Assembly (NCBI GenBank): GCA_963793295.1
Contig: CAWBZX010000031.1
Span: 1-64,000, forward strand
Origin: JAHDHW01 sp963793295
GTDB lineage: Bacteria; Bacteroidota; Bacteroidia; Chitinophagales; Saprospiraceae
Direction: 5' to 3'
Length of the DNA: 64,000 bases
Shown: one piece after another, positions 8,773 to 17,721 of the stretch
How the letters are laid out: each line of letters opens with the position of its first letter
Position numbering within the stretch: position 1 is the stretch's first letter
The notes under the pieces: generated by a model
What the model saw: the letters and a program-made list of their open reading frames with translations, nothing else
Database searches by the model: none
What the model was told of the DNA's origin: nothing
Program-made: the position numbers and the translations under genes

Positions 8773-11700
8773 TGACAAATCAATTCTTTGCTGGTCTGTT
8801 TAATCAAATGAGCTTCTGCGGATACCAATATTGCTTTTGAACTCGAAGTCTCCACAACATCCAAATTGGGTGACCTGTTTCCATCTTCATCAACATGATA
8901 CATATTAAAATTAGTGATGAAATCGACATACTCCAGTCCGTCAATAAAATTGATGATCACACTTTTGTGTATTCGCCCTCCAAAGGAAATATCTTTTGTC
9001 TTTTCGTAGGCCCAGGGCGTGAGAAACTTTTTCAGATCTTCATTCAAAACCTGTTTGTAAAATCCGAATTCAAAGGCTTTGTGGAACGAGATATCAAACT
9101 CCAATAAGATTTCTTCGTAATCTGGATTCTGTGCTAAAATTGTAGTGAAAAGTGAAGATTTAGAAGTTAAAAAATCCTGAATTTCTGTGAGGATATTGGC
9201 TCTGGCTTTTGGTTTTAATATATTGATTGTATTTCGGTTTTGAAGATCAGGAATACAGATCATGTAAACATTGCCCGGCGAAAGTTCAGAGGTGGCTGAT
9301 GTATGATTCAGGCATTTGACTTTATAGATTTCCGGAAAGTTTTCGAGCACCAGATGCTCATAATCCCAAATCGTTATAGCTCTGTTTTTATGTCGCAACC
9401 GCTCGCTTACCCTTGTATAAAAATCACTTGCATTTTCTTCGGTTTTTCCACCAAAAGAAGAATAGGGCTGCTGTACTTTTTTAATAGAAGGCAGGCGATT
9501 GGCCATTTTTGAAATAGTCTCTCCTTCTAAAGCAGTTTCCAGATGTTTTGGGTCATTGTTTTGATTATTAAAAACAACAGTGATTGCCTGTGGATGAACT
9601 CCTTTAAACTGACAAACTGCATCGGTTGACCCAGCTATTGATGCCCGAAGCCAGTAATAATCCTCGTCTAATAAAGTGTTGTCATCCGTGGCATATCTAG
9701 GAATTATAAATTTGATAATGCCGGAAGTTAACAGGTGATTGGTATGGTCCGCTAAAAGATGATTTTCATCAAAATCCATCCAGTGATTATTGGACAAGAT
9801 ACTCCATTTAATATCTTGAGCAGTTCTTTCAGGATTTGCTGTTCCTTCGTCCAATTGGAGTAAAAGGTTCAATGACTGATTGGGTTCAATATCTTTTAAG
9901 CCAATATAAAATTCTCCAATGTTGGGGTGTTGGGGCAACAAATTAACAGAAGTGTTGTGTTCAAACGGGAGTTCTGCTTTTAGATAACTATGTTCCTCAG
10001 AATGACCAAACGGTGCCAGGTGAAAATACTGGATTTCTCGCTCTTCAAAAGTATTTTCGGCCGCAGCACTGACCTTCATGTCCACCTCTTCAGTCTCCGC
10101 ATGATAATCGAGCGTTAGCGATTCGATGCTTGGCGTATATGGTTCATTGGGCAAAGGAATATTGGTGACATCCGGATTTACCTGCGAAGAAATAGCGATG
10201 GCGTACAAACTTGGAAAAGCTTTGTGCCCAAAATCCTTCTCCAGCGCAAGGCGGATGAAACCATCTTTTAGGAGTGGTGATAAATTTAGTTTGCGGAGAA
10301 ATTTTATTCTTCTTTTGCGTTTGCGTTTTTTCTTTTTTACAATTCGTTTAAACCGGGTTCCTTTTTCAAATAGAGGAACAAAGCTTTTGGGGGTGATTGT
10401 CCGAACATGGCTCTGAAGATAAACCTGTCTTGACTTTTTTGAAGTTTTGCTGATCCGATAACCTCCTTTTCTAGCGGAAGAAGTAGCATTTGCATTGTTT
10501 GAAAAATCAATAAAAGTTTCTTTGGTCGCTGAATTGTTTTTAAAAAGGGTAACAGATTCCCGATAATCCCAGTTTTTCCCACTTAGTACCTGAAGTTTGG
10601 CTTTAAAGCTCTCATTATTGGCAACTCCGTGTCCATTTTTGTAATTTTTATAATGATTTTTTAAAGAAAGCGGCAAATCTTTCCACCTTGTATTTAATTG
10701 AAACGAAATCAATTTTTTGGTAAAAGCTTCTTTTGATCCAATGTAAAAATTAGAGCCAAACGTTGGGACCGGGCCAAATGGTAAAAATGGTTTGGAAGCA
10801 TCCAGCAAACCCAGATCATTTTCGATGGTCAGGTTTTTAATACCGGTGACTTCTGCTTCAATTTTTAATTTTAGTAGTGTTGTGTTTTCTAATTGTGTAA
10901 AGGTTTCAGGCGAAGTTCCCGGATTCAGAACTATTCTCACAATTGGCGACTGAGAGTTAAAACCTCCTGATAAAACCGCTGGATTGTAATTCACAATCGC
11001 CTCTTCGTCGTTTGGGATTTCAAATTGAAGTTTTAATAAATAAGCACTAGAAGTTCTATCCACTTTTGAAATGGAAGATTCGTCATTCAAGTGAAAGGGC
11101 CCCAGCCAATCTTCTGCTCCGCTTGCGTAAATTTCGAAGCCGCTCCTCATTTGTTCTTCTGTAATGGATATAGCTTCCGGACTAAAAAGGGTCATCAGCA
11201 AGGAAACGGTCCTGACTCCTTCGTGCAGCTCCAGAATCGGAGAAGCCAGTGCAAAACCTATCGATGACACGGGAAGCAGGTCGTTTCCAAAGGCATCCCA
11301 TGAGTCATTTTCGTCGATAGGTTCCTCTCCAAATCCGTCAGCTGAATTTGCGACTGCAGCGATATGTAATTGATTTTCATTTCGGTAGACAGAACGCAGC
11401 AGTTCGACTTTAGCTTTATTGATCACCGTATCTTCTTCTGCAGCATAGGTCAGTGGCATTCCAATTGCATCCTTGCCGGCCAGAAATTTGGTTCCTTTTT
11501 CCAGCAATTGCTGCGAAGCATTTTTGGCCAATTCGATGATCAAATGCGCTTTGTCGGGTTCTTCCCTTTTTTCTTTTAATTGAAGGACTTTTTTATAATA
11601 GAAATCAAGATGTCTGCCGGTGAGTGTATTTAGCTGATTTTGTGCGTGAGAGAACAATTTTAAGAAGCAAAGAAACAGTGCAAAATGTGGTTCATTGTTA

Positions 11701-11951
11701 GCGCTGGCTTCAATTTCTTCAATTGATTTTTCATTGATAATATCCCAGAAGGTTTCCCAGTTGCCATCGAAGTCATTTTCATTATTGAAATAATTGATCT
11801 GGCCCGCAAGTCGGAATGCATACTGAAGCAAATCCTCCGTGGAGCGATCATCTAATTTGGCAAATGATGGATCAAGCGCCAATAACTTTCGCTGCTGGCG
11901 GCTCAGGCCGCCTCTTTGTAATGGATTTTTATGATCACATTTTTCTTTCAT
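8769..11951 (-). CDS. eCIS baseplate J-like protein, Afp11/Pvc11-like
   Basis: 1,060 residues. The C-terminal third contains SDFYTRVSERLRHKNRAITI followed by WDYEHLVLENFPEIYKVKCL, the signature of Bacteroidota eCIS baseplate J proteins. A very basic stretch (KKKKRKRKRRIKF) lies near the middle. The N-terminus has a leader with SRQQRKLLALDPSFAKLDDR. Its ATG follows the gp25 stop codon after 2 bases, and its stop overlaps the next start by 4 bases. Family role: inner baseplate component that links the spike hub to the outer wedge. It is longer than phage gpJ because of inserted beta-rich segments. Confidence 0.88.
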   Translation of the reverse strand: MKEKCDHKNPLQRGGLSRQQRKLLALDPSFAKLDDRSTEDLLQYAFRLAGQINYFNNENDFDGNWETFWDIINEKSIEEIEASANNEPHFALFLCFLKLFSHAQNQLNTLTGRHLDFYYKKVLQLKEKREEPDKAHLIIELAKNASQQLLEKGTKFLAGKDAIGMPLTYAAEEDTVINKAKVELLRSVYRNENQLHIAAVANSADGFGEEPIDENDSWDAFGNDLLPVSSIGFALASPILELHEGVRTVSLLMTLFSPEAISITEEQMRSGFEIYASGAEDWLGPFHLNDESSISKVDRTSSAYLLKLQFEIPNDEEAIVNYNPAVLSGGFNSQSPIVRIVLNPGTSPETFTQLENTTLLKLKIEAEVTGIKNLTIENDLGLLDASKPFLPFGPVPTFGSNFYIGSKEAFTKKLISFQLNTRWKDLPLSLKNHYKNYKNGHGVANNESFKAKLQVLSGKNWDYRESVTLFKNNSATKETFIDFSNNANATSSARKGGYRISKTSKKSRQVYLQSHVRTITPKSFVPLFEKGTRFKRIVKKKKRKRKRRIKFLRKLNLSPLLKDGFIRLALEKDFGHKAFPSLYAIAISSQVNPDVTNIPLPNEPYTPSIESLTLDYHAETEEVDMKVSAAAENTFEEREIQYFHLAPFGHSEEHSYLKAELPFEHNTSVNLLPQHPNIGEFYIGLKDIEPNQSLNLLLQLDEGTANPERTAQDIKWSILSNNHWMDFDENHLLADHTNHLLTSGIIKFIIPRYATDDNTLLDEDYYWLRASIAGSTDAVCQFKGVHPQAITVVFNNQNNDPKHLETALEGETISKMANRLPSIKKVQQPYSSFGGKTEENASDFYTRVSERLRHKNRAITIWDYEHLVLENFPEIYKVKCLNHTSATSELSPGNVYMICIPDLQNRNTINILKPKARANILTEIQDFLTSKSSLFTTILAQNPDYEEILLEFDISFHKAFEFGFYKQVLNEDLKKFLTPWAYEKTKDISFGGRIHKSVIINFIDGLEYVDFITNFNMYHVDEDGNRSPNLDVVETSSSKAILVSAEAHLIKQTSKELICQ

Positions 11952-11953
11952 TG

Positions 11954-12370
11954 CTAGACGTTAGAACCTTCTTTTTTATAAAAAGGAAATACAAAATTTT
12001 CTCTCGAATTGGTTGCTCTGATTTTATAATTGATCACAATCAATAGGATTCCTTCATTAACATTATCTTTTTTGTATTCGATCGATTCCATATCAATTCT
12101 CGGCTCATGGTATAAAATGGCTATTCGGATGAGTTCGGTGATGAATGTTTCAAAAGTGGTGTCCATAGACTCGAAAACCAGTTCGTCCAGATTGCAACCG
12201 TAGTTTGGAACCATAATCCGCTCTCCCAGGCGTGTCGTCAACAGGATGTTCAAACTGCTTTTGATATCCTCCACATCTGAGATCATTTTCACCCTTTTGG
12301 CTTTACGATCAAATGATGGCGGAAAACTCCAACCAGTTCCTAAAAATGTTGTTTCTGGTGATTTTGCCAT
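11954..12370 (-). CDS. eCIS baseplate wedge protein, gp25-like (Afp9/Pvc9-like)
   Basis: 138 residues from ATG 12370, 22 bases after the PAAR stop; an in-frame TTG at 12403 would overlap the PAAR gene and is less likely. The sequence has the gp25/lysozyme-like baseplate fold pattern: TGWSFPPSF near the start, DVEDIKSSLNILLTTRLGER, then VPNYGCNLDELVFE, which corresponds to the conserved gp25 core. Phage T4 gp25 joins the sheath to the baseplate, and this protein should do the same. No catalytic function is expected. Confidence 0.92.
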   Translation of the reverse strand: MAKSPETTFLGTGWSFPPSFDRKAKRVKMISDVEDIKSSLNILLTTRLGERIMVPNYGCNLDELVFESMDTTFETFITELIRIAILYHEPRIDMESIEYKKDNVNEGILLIVINYKIRATNSRENFVFPFYKKEGSNV

Positions 12371-12392
12371 ATTTTTTAATTTTAAAAGGCGC

Positions 12393-12683
12393 TTAACCTC
12401 CAATCATTACTGTCAGTGCTCCCGCTACGATTGTGCCTCCATGAGCAGTTGAATCTCCCATTCTGGCAGCAGGTATTCCCCCAATTAGCACAGTGCCGGA
12501 ACCCATGACTATCGTGTCAGGAGGTCCAACACAAGTGACCATGTCTCCGATTACCGCTGCGGGCATACCCGCGATAAGAACCGTTGGAGCACCTGGTCCG
12601 ATGATAGGCCCGCCAACATGTGGAACTACACCTGTGAACATCGGACATACATGCATATCTGTAATTCTTGCTGCTGGTGGCAT
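12393..12683 (-). CDS. PAAR-domain spike tip protein (Afp10/Pvc10-like)
   Basis: 96 residues, entirely one PAAR domain. It begins PPAARITDMHVCPMFTG and contains repeated glycine-rich turns (VGGPIIGPG, VMGSGTVLIGG), with GDMVTCVGPPD and GDSTAHGG near the zinc site. His11, Cys13 and the later Cys and His residues are likely ligands, as in known PAAR tips. It lies just after the spike gene and caps the spike as a sharp cone. There is no C-terminal extension, so no effector is fused to it. Confidence 0.93.
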   Translation of the reverse strand: MPPAARITDMHVCPMFTGVVPHVGGPIIGPGAPTVLIAGMPAAVIGDMVTCVGPPDTIVMGSGTVLIGGIPAARMGDSTAHGGTIVAGALTVMIGG

Positions 12684-12693
12684 ATTTTTGTTT

Positions 12694-14442
12694 TTAATTA
12701 ATTTGAACTATTCCGCCTTTGACAGTTGTAGAGCCTCCAGCGCTTAATTCCGCGGTGGCGGAGCCCTCTGCTTTGAGCGCTACGTTTGCTTTTAGGTTGA
12801 TATTCAATCCTTCGATATTGACATCTCCTGTTGCTTTGATATTGATATCTGAGGCACTGTCCATAGTTATTCCATCCGAATCCATGTGGATTTTATTACC
12901 ATTTTCGTCTTCAATAATTATTGAGCCTTCATCCTCAGAAAGTTGTATTTTATTTCCTTTGGGTGTTTCAATTAAAATTGATTTTTTATCATCATCAAAA
13001 AGTAATTTCATTTCACTTCGGGTCACAAATCCTTTTTCATGATTATCATCCGTAGCGGTTATCGGTGCTGGTTTGGAACTGCTGTGAAGCATGCCCAAAA
13101 CGATGGCTTCGCCGGGGTCGTCATTAATAAAGCCTACGATCACTTCGTCGCCAATTTCCGGTCGAAAGAAAGCGCCGCGGTTTTCTCCGGCATCAAGACT
13201 GGCAACCCTTGCCCAAATCCCCTGTTCTTCTTGATTGATGATTGGTAATCTGACTAAAATGCGATCTTCACCATCGGGATCATTCTCCAGTTGAGTGACC
13301 ACACCAACCTGCAGTCCTTTTATGGCGGGAAAAAGGCCCGATGCTTCGGGATGACCGATGTCAAATTTTTCGGTAAACCACTCCGGATTAAAACCGAATT
13401 GCACATCGGTGAGCCAATTTCCTTCAGCGATTTGGTGGCGGACTGCGCTAACAAATACCTTTCCATTGAAGCGGTCACCTAGGCCTTGCAGTTCTATCAA
13501 ATCACCAGGGATTACCTGTGGTGAACCTTGAAATTTTACACGTCCCTGTACTTTTGCCATACGGTTTCGGAGCAGTTGAGCATCTGCCCAGGCCTGTAAT
13601 TCTGAGCTATCCGCTTTCCCACCATGTTGCATTGAAAAGTGATCTAAACCAATCACATCAGCTAAATCGGAAGCAGCTAAATTGCCGTTTTCTTCAATGG
13701 TGGGATTTGCTGCATCTACTTCAATCAGCTCCTGGTTTCCATAGTCCCAGGCTTTTGATTTTACTTCATTGTACTGAAAACGGGCATCTATCTCTGCTTC
13801 AAATTCGAAAATTGTCTGTCCATAATTTAATTGGATCACTGGGTCTTGATTGTAATCCGGGTCAGCAATTTTAATCGTTTCATCATCAATGATACAGATC
13901 TTACCATTCACTTCAGCTCTGTTAATAATGAAATCCCAGTCAGTAGAATGATATTGCACCAATTCGGCATGAGTAGTTGTGGTATCACTGATGTCCGTTG
14001 CAATGGAATAATTACCAATAATTTGCTCAATGACCTCGCTATCTTTTGATTCATAGAAGTATTTACTTTTCCTGCCTACGGTCATTTTAATCGCCGAAGC
14101 TTTGCAATCAATACTTAAAACAGATGCACCATTGGCATTGATCTTAATGGCATGTTTTATAATGATTCCTTTAAAAATAGAGTTGTCGTCAGAATCATAT
14201 CCTGTGAAAATTTCGATTGTTTTTCCCGGAATGAAAAGATCCTGATTGCTCCAATTGAAATCTTGCTCCGCAGCATCTCCATCGATTAACATTACATTAG
14301 CTGTAGGAATGCGATTGACTTCTTTGTGGGCTACAATACTCAATACACTGACCGTATCAGGGATTCGTTCTCCATCAATTTGGATAGAGAATGTAACGAG
14401 ATTTTGAAATCTTGAAGGTCTTATTGCTCTTCTGTTTGCCAC
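12694..14442 (-). CDS. eCIS spike/hub protein, VgrG-like gp27-gp5 fusion (Afp8/Pvc8-like)
   Basis: 582 residues starting at GTG 14442, 5 bases after the LysM gene stop; no ATG fits better. Residues about 1-370 resemble the gp27/phage late control D hub. A gp5 OB-fold follows at about 385-460 (GLQVGVVTQLENDPDGEDRI, then GDEVIVGFINDDPGEAIVLG). The C-terminal 110 residues are short beta repeats of the spike needle (DINIKATGDVNIEGLNINLK). Family role: trimeric hub on which the tube is built and whose needle pierces the target membrane. No fused enzymatic domain is seen. Confidence 0.92.
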   Translation of the reverse strand: MANRRAIRPSRFQNLVTFSIQIDGERIPDTVSVLSIVAHKEVNRIPTANVMLIDGDAAEQDFNWSNQDLFIPGKTIEIFTGYDSDDNSIFKGIIIKHAIKINANGASVLSIDCKASAIKMTVGRKSKYFYESKDSEVIEQIIGNYSIATDISDTTTTHAELVQYHSTDWDFIINRAEVNGKICIIDDETIKIADPDYNQDPVIQLNYGQTIFEFEAEIDARFQYNEVKSKAWDYGNQELIEVDAANPTIEENGNLAASDLADVIGLDHFSMQHGGKADSSELQAWADAQLLRNRMAKVQGRVKFQGSPQVIPGDLIELQGLGDRFNGKVFVSAVRHQIAEGNWLTDVQFGFNPEWFTEKFDIGHPEASGLFPAIKGLQVGVVTQLENDPDGEDRILVRLPIINQEEQGIWARVASLDAGENRGAFFRPEIGDEVIVGFINDDPGEAIVLGMLHSSSKPAPITATDDNHEKGFVTRSEMKLLFDDDKKSILIETPKGNKIQLSEDEGSIIIEDENGNKIHMDSDGITMDSASDINIKATGDVNIEGLNINLKANVALKAEGSATAELSAGGSTTVKGGIVQIN

Positions 14443-14447
14443 TGATC

Positions 14448-15125
14448 TTATTTTTTAATTGGAGGGAAAAAAACTTTTTGCCCTATTTCCAGATTTCTAA
14501 AATTGGTAATTTCATTGACTCTGGCTACCTGGAGATATAAGTCGGAATCTCCATAAATTTTGTAGCACATTAAAGGCAAAGTATCTCCTTGCTTGACCAT
14601 TCGAATGTGAGTGAGATCAGGAGAGTTGTTGTTTTCTTCTCTGACCCGTTGTTCCTCTTCCCGGAATTCCTCAAAAGCAGCTCTTGCTGTAGCTCTCAAA
14701 GGAACTCCATCCGGACGAAATAATTTATAATTAATGCTGAGACTGGTCAAACAACATTTGAAAAGAAGCTTACCCCAACTGAGTATTAAAAAACGGGTTC
14801 TATGGATATTTCCATCATAACCAAGTGCAACTTCCCTTAATTTGTCTACGTCCTTCTGAACACCATCTTCACCAATGTCTCCGGCTCCTACGATAGCTCC
14901 GGTTCGGTCAAACAGAAATTCAAAATCGAGTTTTTGCGGTTTGATTTTATCAAATTTCAGTTCGTGCCCACTGGTTCCCGGTGTTTGGTTTTCAGCAAAT
15001 TGCACTTCATAATTCAGGGTGTAATTTCCTGGATTAAGCAATACGGTAAACTCATCCACCTTTTGGTTGAATGTCGGATCCGAATAAGCATGGATCTTCA
15101 TTTTAGGTGTTCCGATCAAATCCAT
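14448..15125 (-). CDS. eCIS LysM-domain baseplate/tube-initiator protein (Afp7/Pvc7-like)
   Basis: 225 residues. The N-terminal ~150 residues have the CIS tube-adaptor pattern (MHAYSD-like start, FTVLLNPGNYTLNYEVQF, ELKFDKIKPQKLDFEFLFDR). The C-terminus is one LysM domain (about 178-223: HIRMVKQGDTLPLMCYKIYG ending IGQKVFFPP). In phage T4 terms it is a gp53/gp54-like element: it joins tube to baseplate hub. The start ATG lies directly after the stop of the 55-residue DUF5908-like gene. Confidence 0.9.
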   Translation of the reverse strand: MDLIGTPKMKIHAYSDPTFNQKVDEFTVLLNPGNYTLNYEVQFAENQTPGTSGHELKFDKIKPQKLDFEFLFDRTGAIVGAGDIGEDGVQKDVDKLREVALGYDGNIHRTRFLILSWGKLLFKCCLTSLSINYKLFRPDGVPLRATARAAFEEFREEEQRVREENNNSPDLTHIRMVKQGDTLPLMCYKIYGDSDLYLQVARVNEITNFRNLEIGQKVFFPPIKK

Positions 15126-15293
15126 CTACCTTTCTTTTTTATTTTCTAGCATTTTAGAAACCTGCTCCAGGCATTCATTGATCAATGCCTTCTTGTCAAA
15201 TCTTGGTGTAGGGATTCCATTTCCATGAGGTGCTCCGTTTTGCGGCTCAGGATTTACGTTGACTTTTACTGATAACTCTCTGATTTCTATCAT
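15126..15293 (-). CDS. Small DUF5908-like protein of eCIS cluster
   Basis: 55 residues from ATG 15293 to the TAG at 15126-15128. It begins MIEIRELSVKVNVN, matching the small DUF5908 proteins that occur between tube and LysM genes in Bacteroidota eCIS loci. The second half (FDKKALINECLEQVSKMLEN) is a predicted amphipathic helix. It sits 4 bases after the second tube gene and immediately abuts the LysM gene, so it is tightly coupled. Its function is unknown; position suggests a chaperone or minor part of the tube-baseplate joint. Confidence 0.85.
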   Translation of the reverse strand: MIEIRELSVKVNVNPEPQNGAPHGNGIPTPRFDKKALINECLEQVSKMLENKKER

Positions 15294-15297
15294 ATTA

Positions 15298-15747
15298 TCA
15301 CATTTTTAGTAACTTAAAATATTGATACTTCAATTCAATGGTTTCTATCGCTAACTGGCTTTTTTCGGCATCAAAACCTGAAATGGACCATTTTAATGGA
15401 AAAGCATTGACTACATTCCAGGACATCAGGGGAACATGAGTTTCATCGAGCAGAGAGACGACAAGATTTACCGGTTTTACTTCCATATTGTTGAAAGTAT
15501 CCATGCACCAATCGATGACTTTTGAATCCGTAAGAAGTCCTCTTTTTAGAATCAGATTTGAATAGTTGGCCCGAACCGGAAGGGTATGGATAAATCGGTT
15601 TTCGCCACCTTCTTTGTAAGTTTCAGTTTCCAGATTTACATTTAGTCCTGAAACAGATTGAAAGTGAAAATCAGGAGCCATTTTAAAATCCAAAAATCCG
15701 ACTAAAAAATGAAAACTAACCGGTGTGTAGTCAAGCAAAGCTGCCAT
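15298..15747 (-). CDS. eCIS tube protein, second paralogue (Afp5/Pvc5-like)
   Basis: 149 residues of the gp19-like tail tube family: VSFHFLVGFLDFKMAPDFHF, VSGLNVNLETE, LPVRANYSNLILKRGLL, then an acidic-polar C-terminus ending ELKYQYFKLLKM. It is a paralogue of the neighbouring tube protein, with clear block similarity, and starts 3 bases after it. In known eCIS, Afp1 forms most of the tube and Afp5 its first ring at the baseplate; the order here supports that assignment. Confidence 0.92.
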   Translation of the reverse strand: MAALLDYTPVSFHFLVGFLDFKMAPDFHFQSVSGLNVNLETETYKEGGENRFIHTLPVRANYSNLILKRGLLTDSKVIDWCMDTFNNMEVKPVNLVVSLLDETHVPLMSWNVVNAFPLKWSISGFDAEKSQLAIETIELKYQYFKLLKM

Positions 15748-15750
15748 CGA

Positions 15751-16185
15751 TTAATCGTTTTGAATGACCAAACCTTCATGCGCGAGTTCCATTGATTCGA
15801 TAGCTACTTCATTTCCATCAGACTTCAGGTCAGTAGATTGAACCTTTGTTGGCCAGGCGTTTTTTACTTTCCAAACGATCACCGGTTCGTGTGATTCATT
15901 CAAAAGGGAGATCGTAAGATCTCGCCTTTCAATTTGATTGAGTTGAACAGTATTGAACCAAAAATAGAATTCATTGTCTGATTGGAAGGTGCCTCGCTTA
16001 AGCGTAATGTTTGAATACTTTCGCATTCCGGGCATTTTGGTTTTGTGGTATTCAGGACTAGCGCCGTGGCGATATTCGATCACTTCGGTTTCAACATCGA
16101 GACCTGAGACTTCTGTGAATCCAATCTTAGAGCCTCCCCATTCAACTTGAAAATGAAATTTTGGTAACGGATAATCTGCTGCCAT
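15751..16185 (-). CDS. eCIS inner tube protein (Afp1/Pvc1-like)
   Basis: 144 residues, gp19/Hcp-like tube family. Characteristic blocks are YPLPKFHFQVEWGGSKIGFT, EVSGLDVETEVIEYRHGASP, MPGMRKYSNITLKRGTFQ, and the C-terminal GNEVAIESMELAHEGL. It follows the sheath gene by 37 bases and is expected to be the main hexameric ring of the inner tube that carries cargo. Confidence 0.94.
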   Translation of the reverse strand: MAADYPLPKFHFQVEWGGSKIGFTEVSGLDVETEVIEYRHGASPEYHKTKMPGMRKYSNITLKRGTFQSDNEFYFWFNTVQLNQIERRDLTISLLNESHEPVIVWKVKNAWPTKVQSTDLKSDGNEVAIESMELAHEGLVIQND

Positions 16186-16222
16186 GATATTTTAATTTTT
16201 AATGTTTTTCTTAAATGATTAA

Positions 16223-17701
16223 TTAAGCTTCCTGCATTTTATGTGAAAATCGGAGAATGATAAACTCTGCCGGACGAACAGCTGCCATTCCAATTTCGAC
16301 AATCATTCTTCCTTCAAGGATATCCTGAGCTGACATGGTTTCGCCAAGTCCTACTTTTACAAAAAAAGCTTGTTCAGGTTTAGCACCGGCTAAAGCGCCA
16401 TCCCGCCATTGCAACGTGAGGAAATTTTCAATCATCGCCCTGACTTTCACCCAGGTATTTGCATCATTGGGTTCAAAAACGAATTGCGCGGTTGCTTTTT
16501 TTACGGACTCTTCAACCATGTTAAAAAATCGTCGGACGGAAACATAGCGCCACTCGTTATCATTTCCGGCAAGCGTTCTTGCTCCCCAGACCAGCGTTCC
16601 GCGACCTACAAAAGAGCGAATGGCATTGACACTTCTGCCACTTGTATGAACATTATAATCCATCTGATCTTCATGGGATATTTGAATCATTGGTTTCACA
16701 ATGGCACCAACACCTACATTTGCGGGAGCTTTCCATACGCCACGTGTTCTGTCTACGGTCGCATAAATTCCAGCGATAAACGGACTTGGAGGTAGTTCGA
16801 CTCGAAGTTTTCCGATCACTTCTTTAGCTTGTGTTTCCAGTTGGTTGGTAATGAGTGGATTAGAATCATCTTTTTCAGTTCCCCAATTTTTAGTGTCCAG
16901 TGGGCCGGCACTTCCGGTGCCATCATCAGGATGCGAAAAAGTAACTCCAGCTTCGGCATAATCCGATCCGAGGTTGTAAGAAAAAATAGATTGTAGCCAA
17001 GGGTAATAAGCGGCACCATATTTTACATTGTCTCCAAGATTAGTTGTTGCTGCTCTGATCATTGTTACAGGGTTGTTCGGATCAGCAGGGGTAGGAGCAG
17101 CAGTATTGTTCATTTTTACATCAAGGATCGTAAAACGATCCTGTAAGGAAGCACATTCATCGAGCGCACTTTTATAAAGATTGTAATAATCAGAAGGCCC
17201 CAAAGATGCTGCATCCGGAAAAGCATAAAGTGTGATTTCATCAACTTTTTTGGCAATGGTCAACCCGCCTTTATTGGAAGCCGTATTTGTGTTGTCCAAT
17301 TTGTTTGCTGCGATGGCATCCGTATATGAACCAACTGAAATAATATAGCAAGGGCCTCCGCCATTTGCGAAAAAAGCTTGCATTGAATGATACATTTTAT
17401 AATGAACGGTGGCAGCTAAACTAGCGGAAGCTGCAACAGTTTCAGTTGAACCATTGGCTAATTTGTTGGTGACCAGATTGACCGTAAAAGTCTGTGTTGG
17501 CGGGCCACCGTAAAGTTGCTCGAATTGTCTCATGGAAGTTATTCGGGTGGCTTTTCCGCGGAGGTCATCGTCTAATATCTCTTTTGCGATTTTTGTGTAA
17601 CCGATGAATGCGGGAATTGCTGTTTCAACCTGAGCGACCGAAGGAGGAAACAAGGACACTTCTTCTACATAAACGCCGGGAGTTTTATAATTGCTAGGCA
17701 T
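16223..17701 (-). CDS. eCIS contractile sheath protein (Afp2-4/Pvc2-4-like)
   Basis: 492 residues. The start YKTPGVYVEEVSLFPPSVAQ is the classic tail-sheath N-terminus, and the C-terminal domain has VWGARTLAGNDNEWRYVSVR and RRFFNMVEESVKKATAQFVF. The end, AAVRPAEFIILRFSHKMQEA, is also typical. The central domain (about 90-330) is the variable surface part. Only one sheath gene is present, whereas Afp and PVC have three. Sheath contraction drives the tube outwards. Confidence 0.95.
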   Translation of the reverse strand: MPSNYKTPGVYVEEVSLFPPSVAQVETAIPAFIGYTKIAKEILDDDLRGKATRITSMRQFEQLYGGPPTQTFTVNLVTNKLANGSTETVAASASLAATVHYKMYHSMQAFFANGGGPCYIISVGSYTDAIAANKLDNTNTASNKGGLTIAKKVDEITLYAFPDAASLGPSDYYNLYKSALDECASLQDRFTILDVKMNNTAAPTPADPNNPVTMIRAATTNLGDNVKYGAAYYPWLQSIFSYNLGSDYAEAGVTFSHPDDGTGSAGPLDTKNWGTEKDDSNPLITNQLETQAKEVIGKLRVELPPSPFIAGIYATVDRTRGVWKAPANVGVGAIVKPMIQISHEDQMDYNVHTSGRSVNAIRSFVGRGTLVWGARTLAGNDNEWRYVSVRRFFNMVEESVKKATAQFVFEPNDANTWVKVRAMIENFLTLQWRDGALAGAKPEQAFFVKVGLGETMSAQDILEGRMIVEIGMAAVRPAEFIILRFSHKMQEA

Positions 17702-17721
17702 GTGTTAAAAAGTTTTAATTT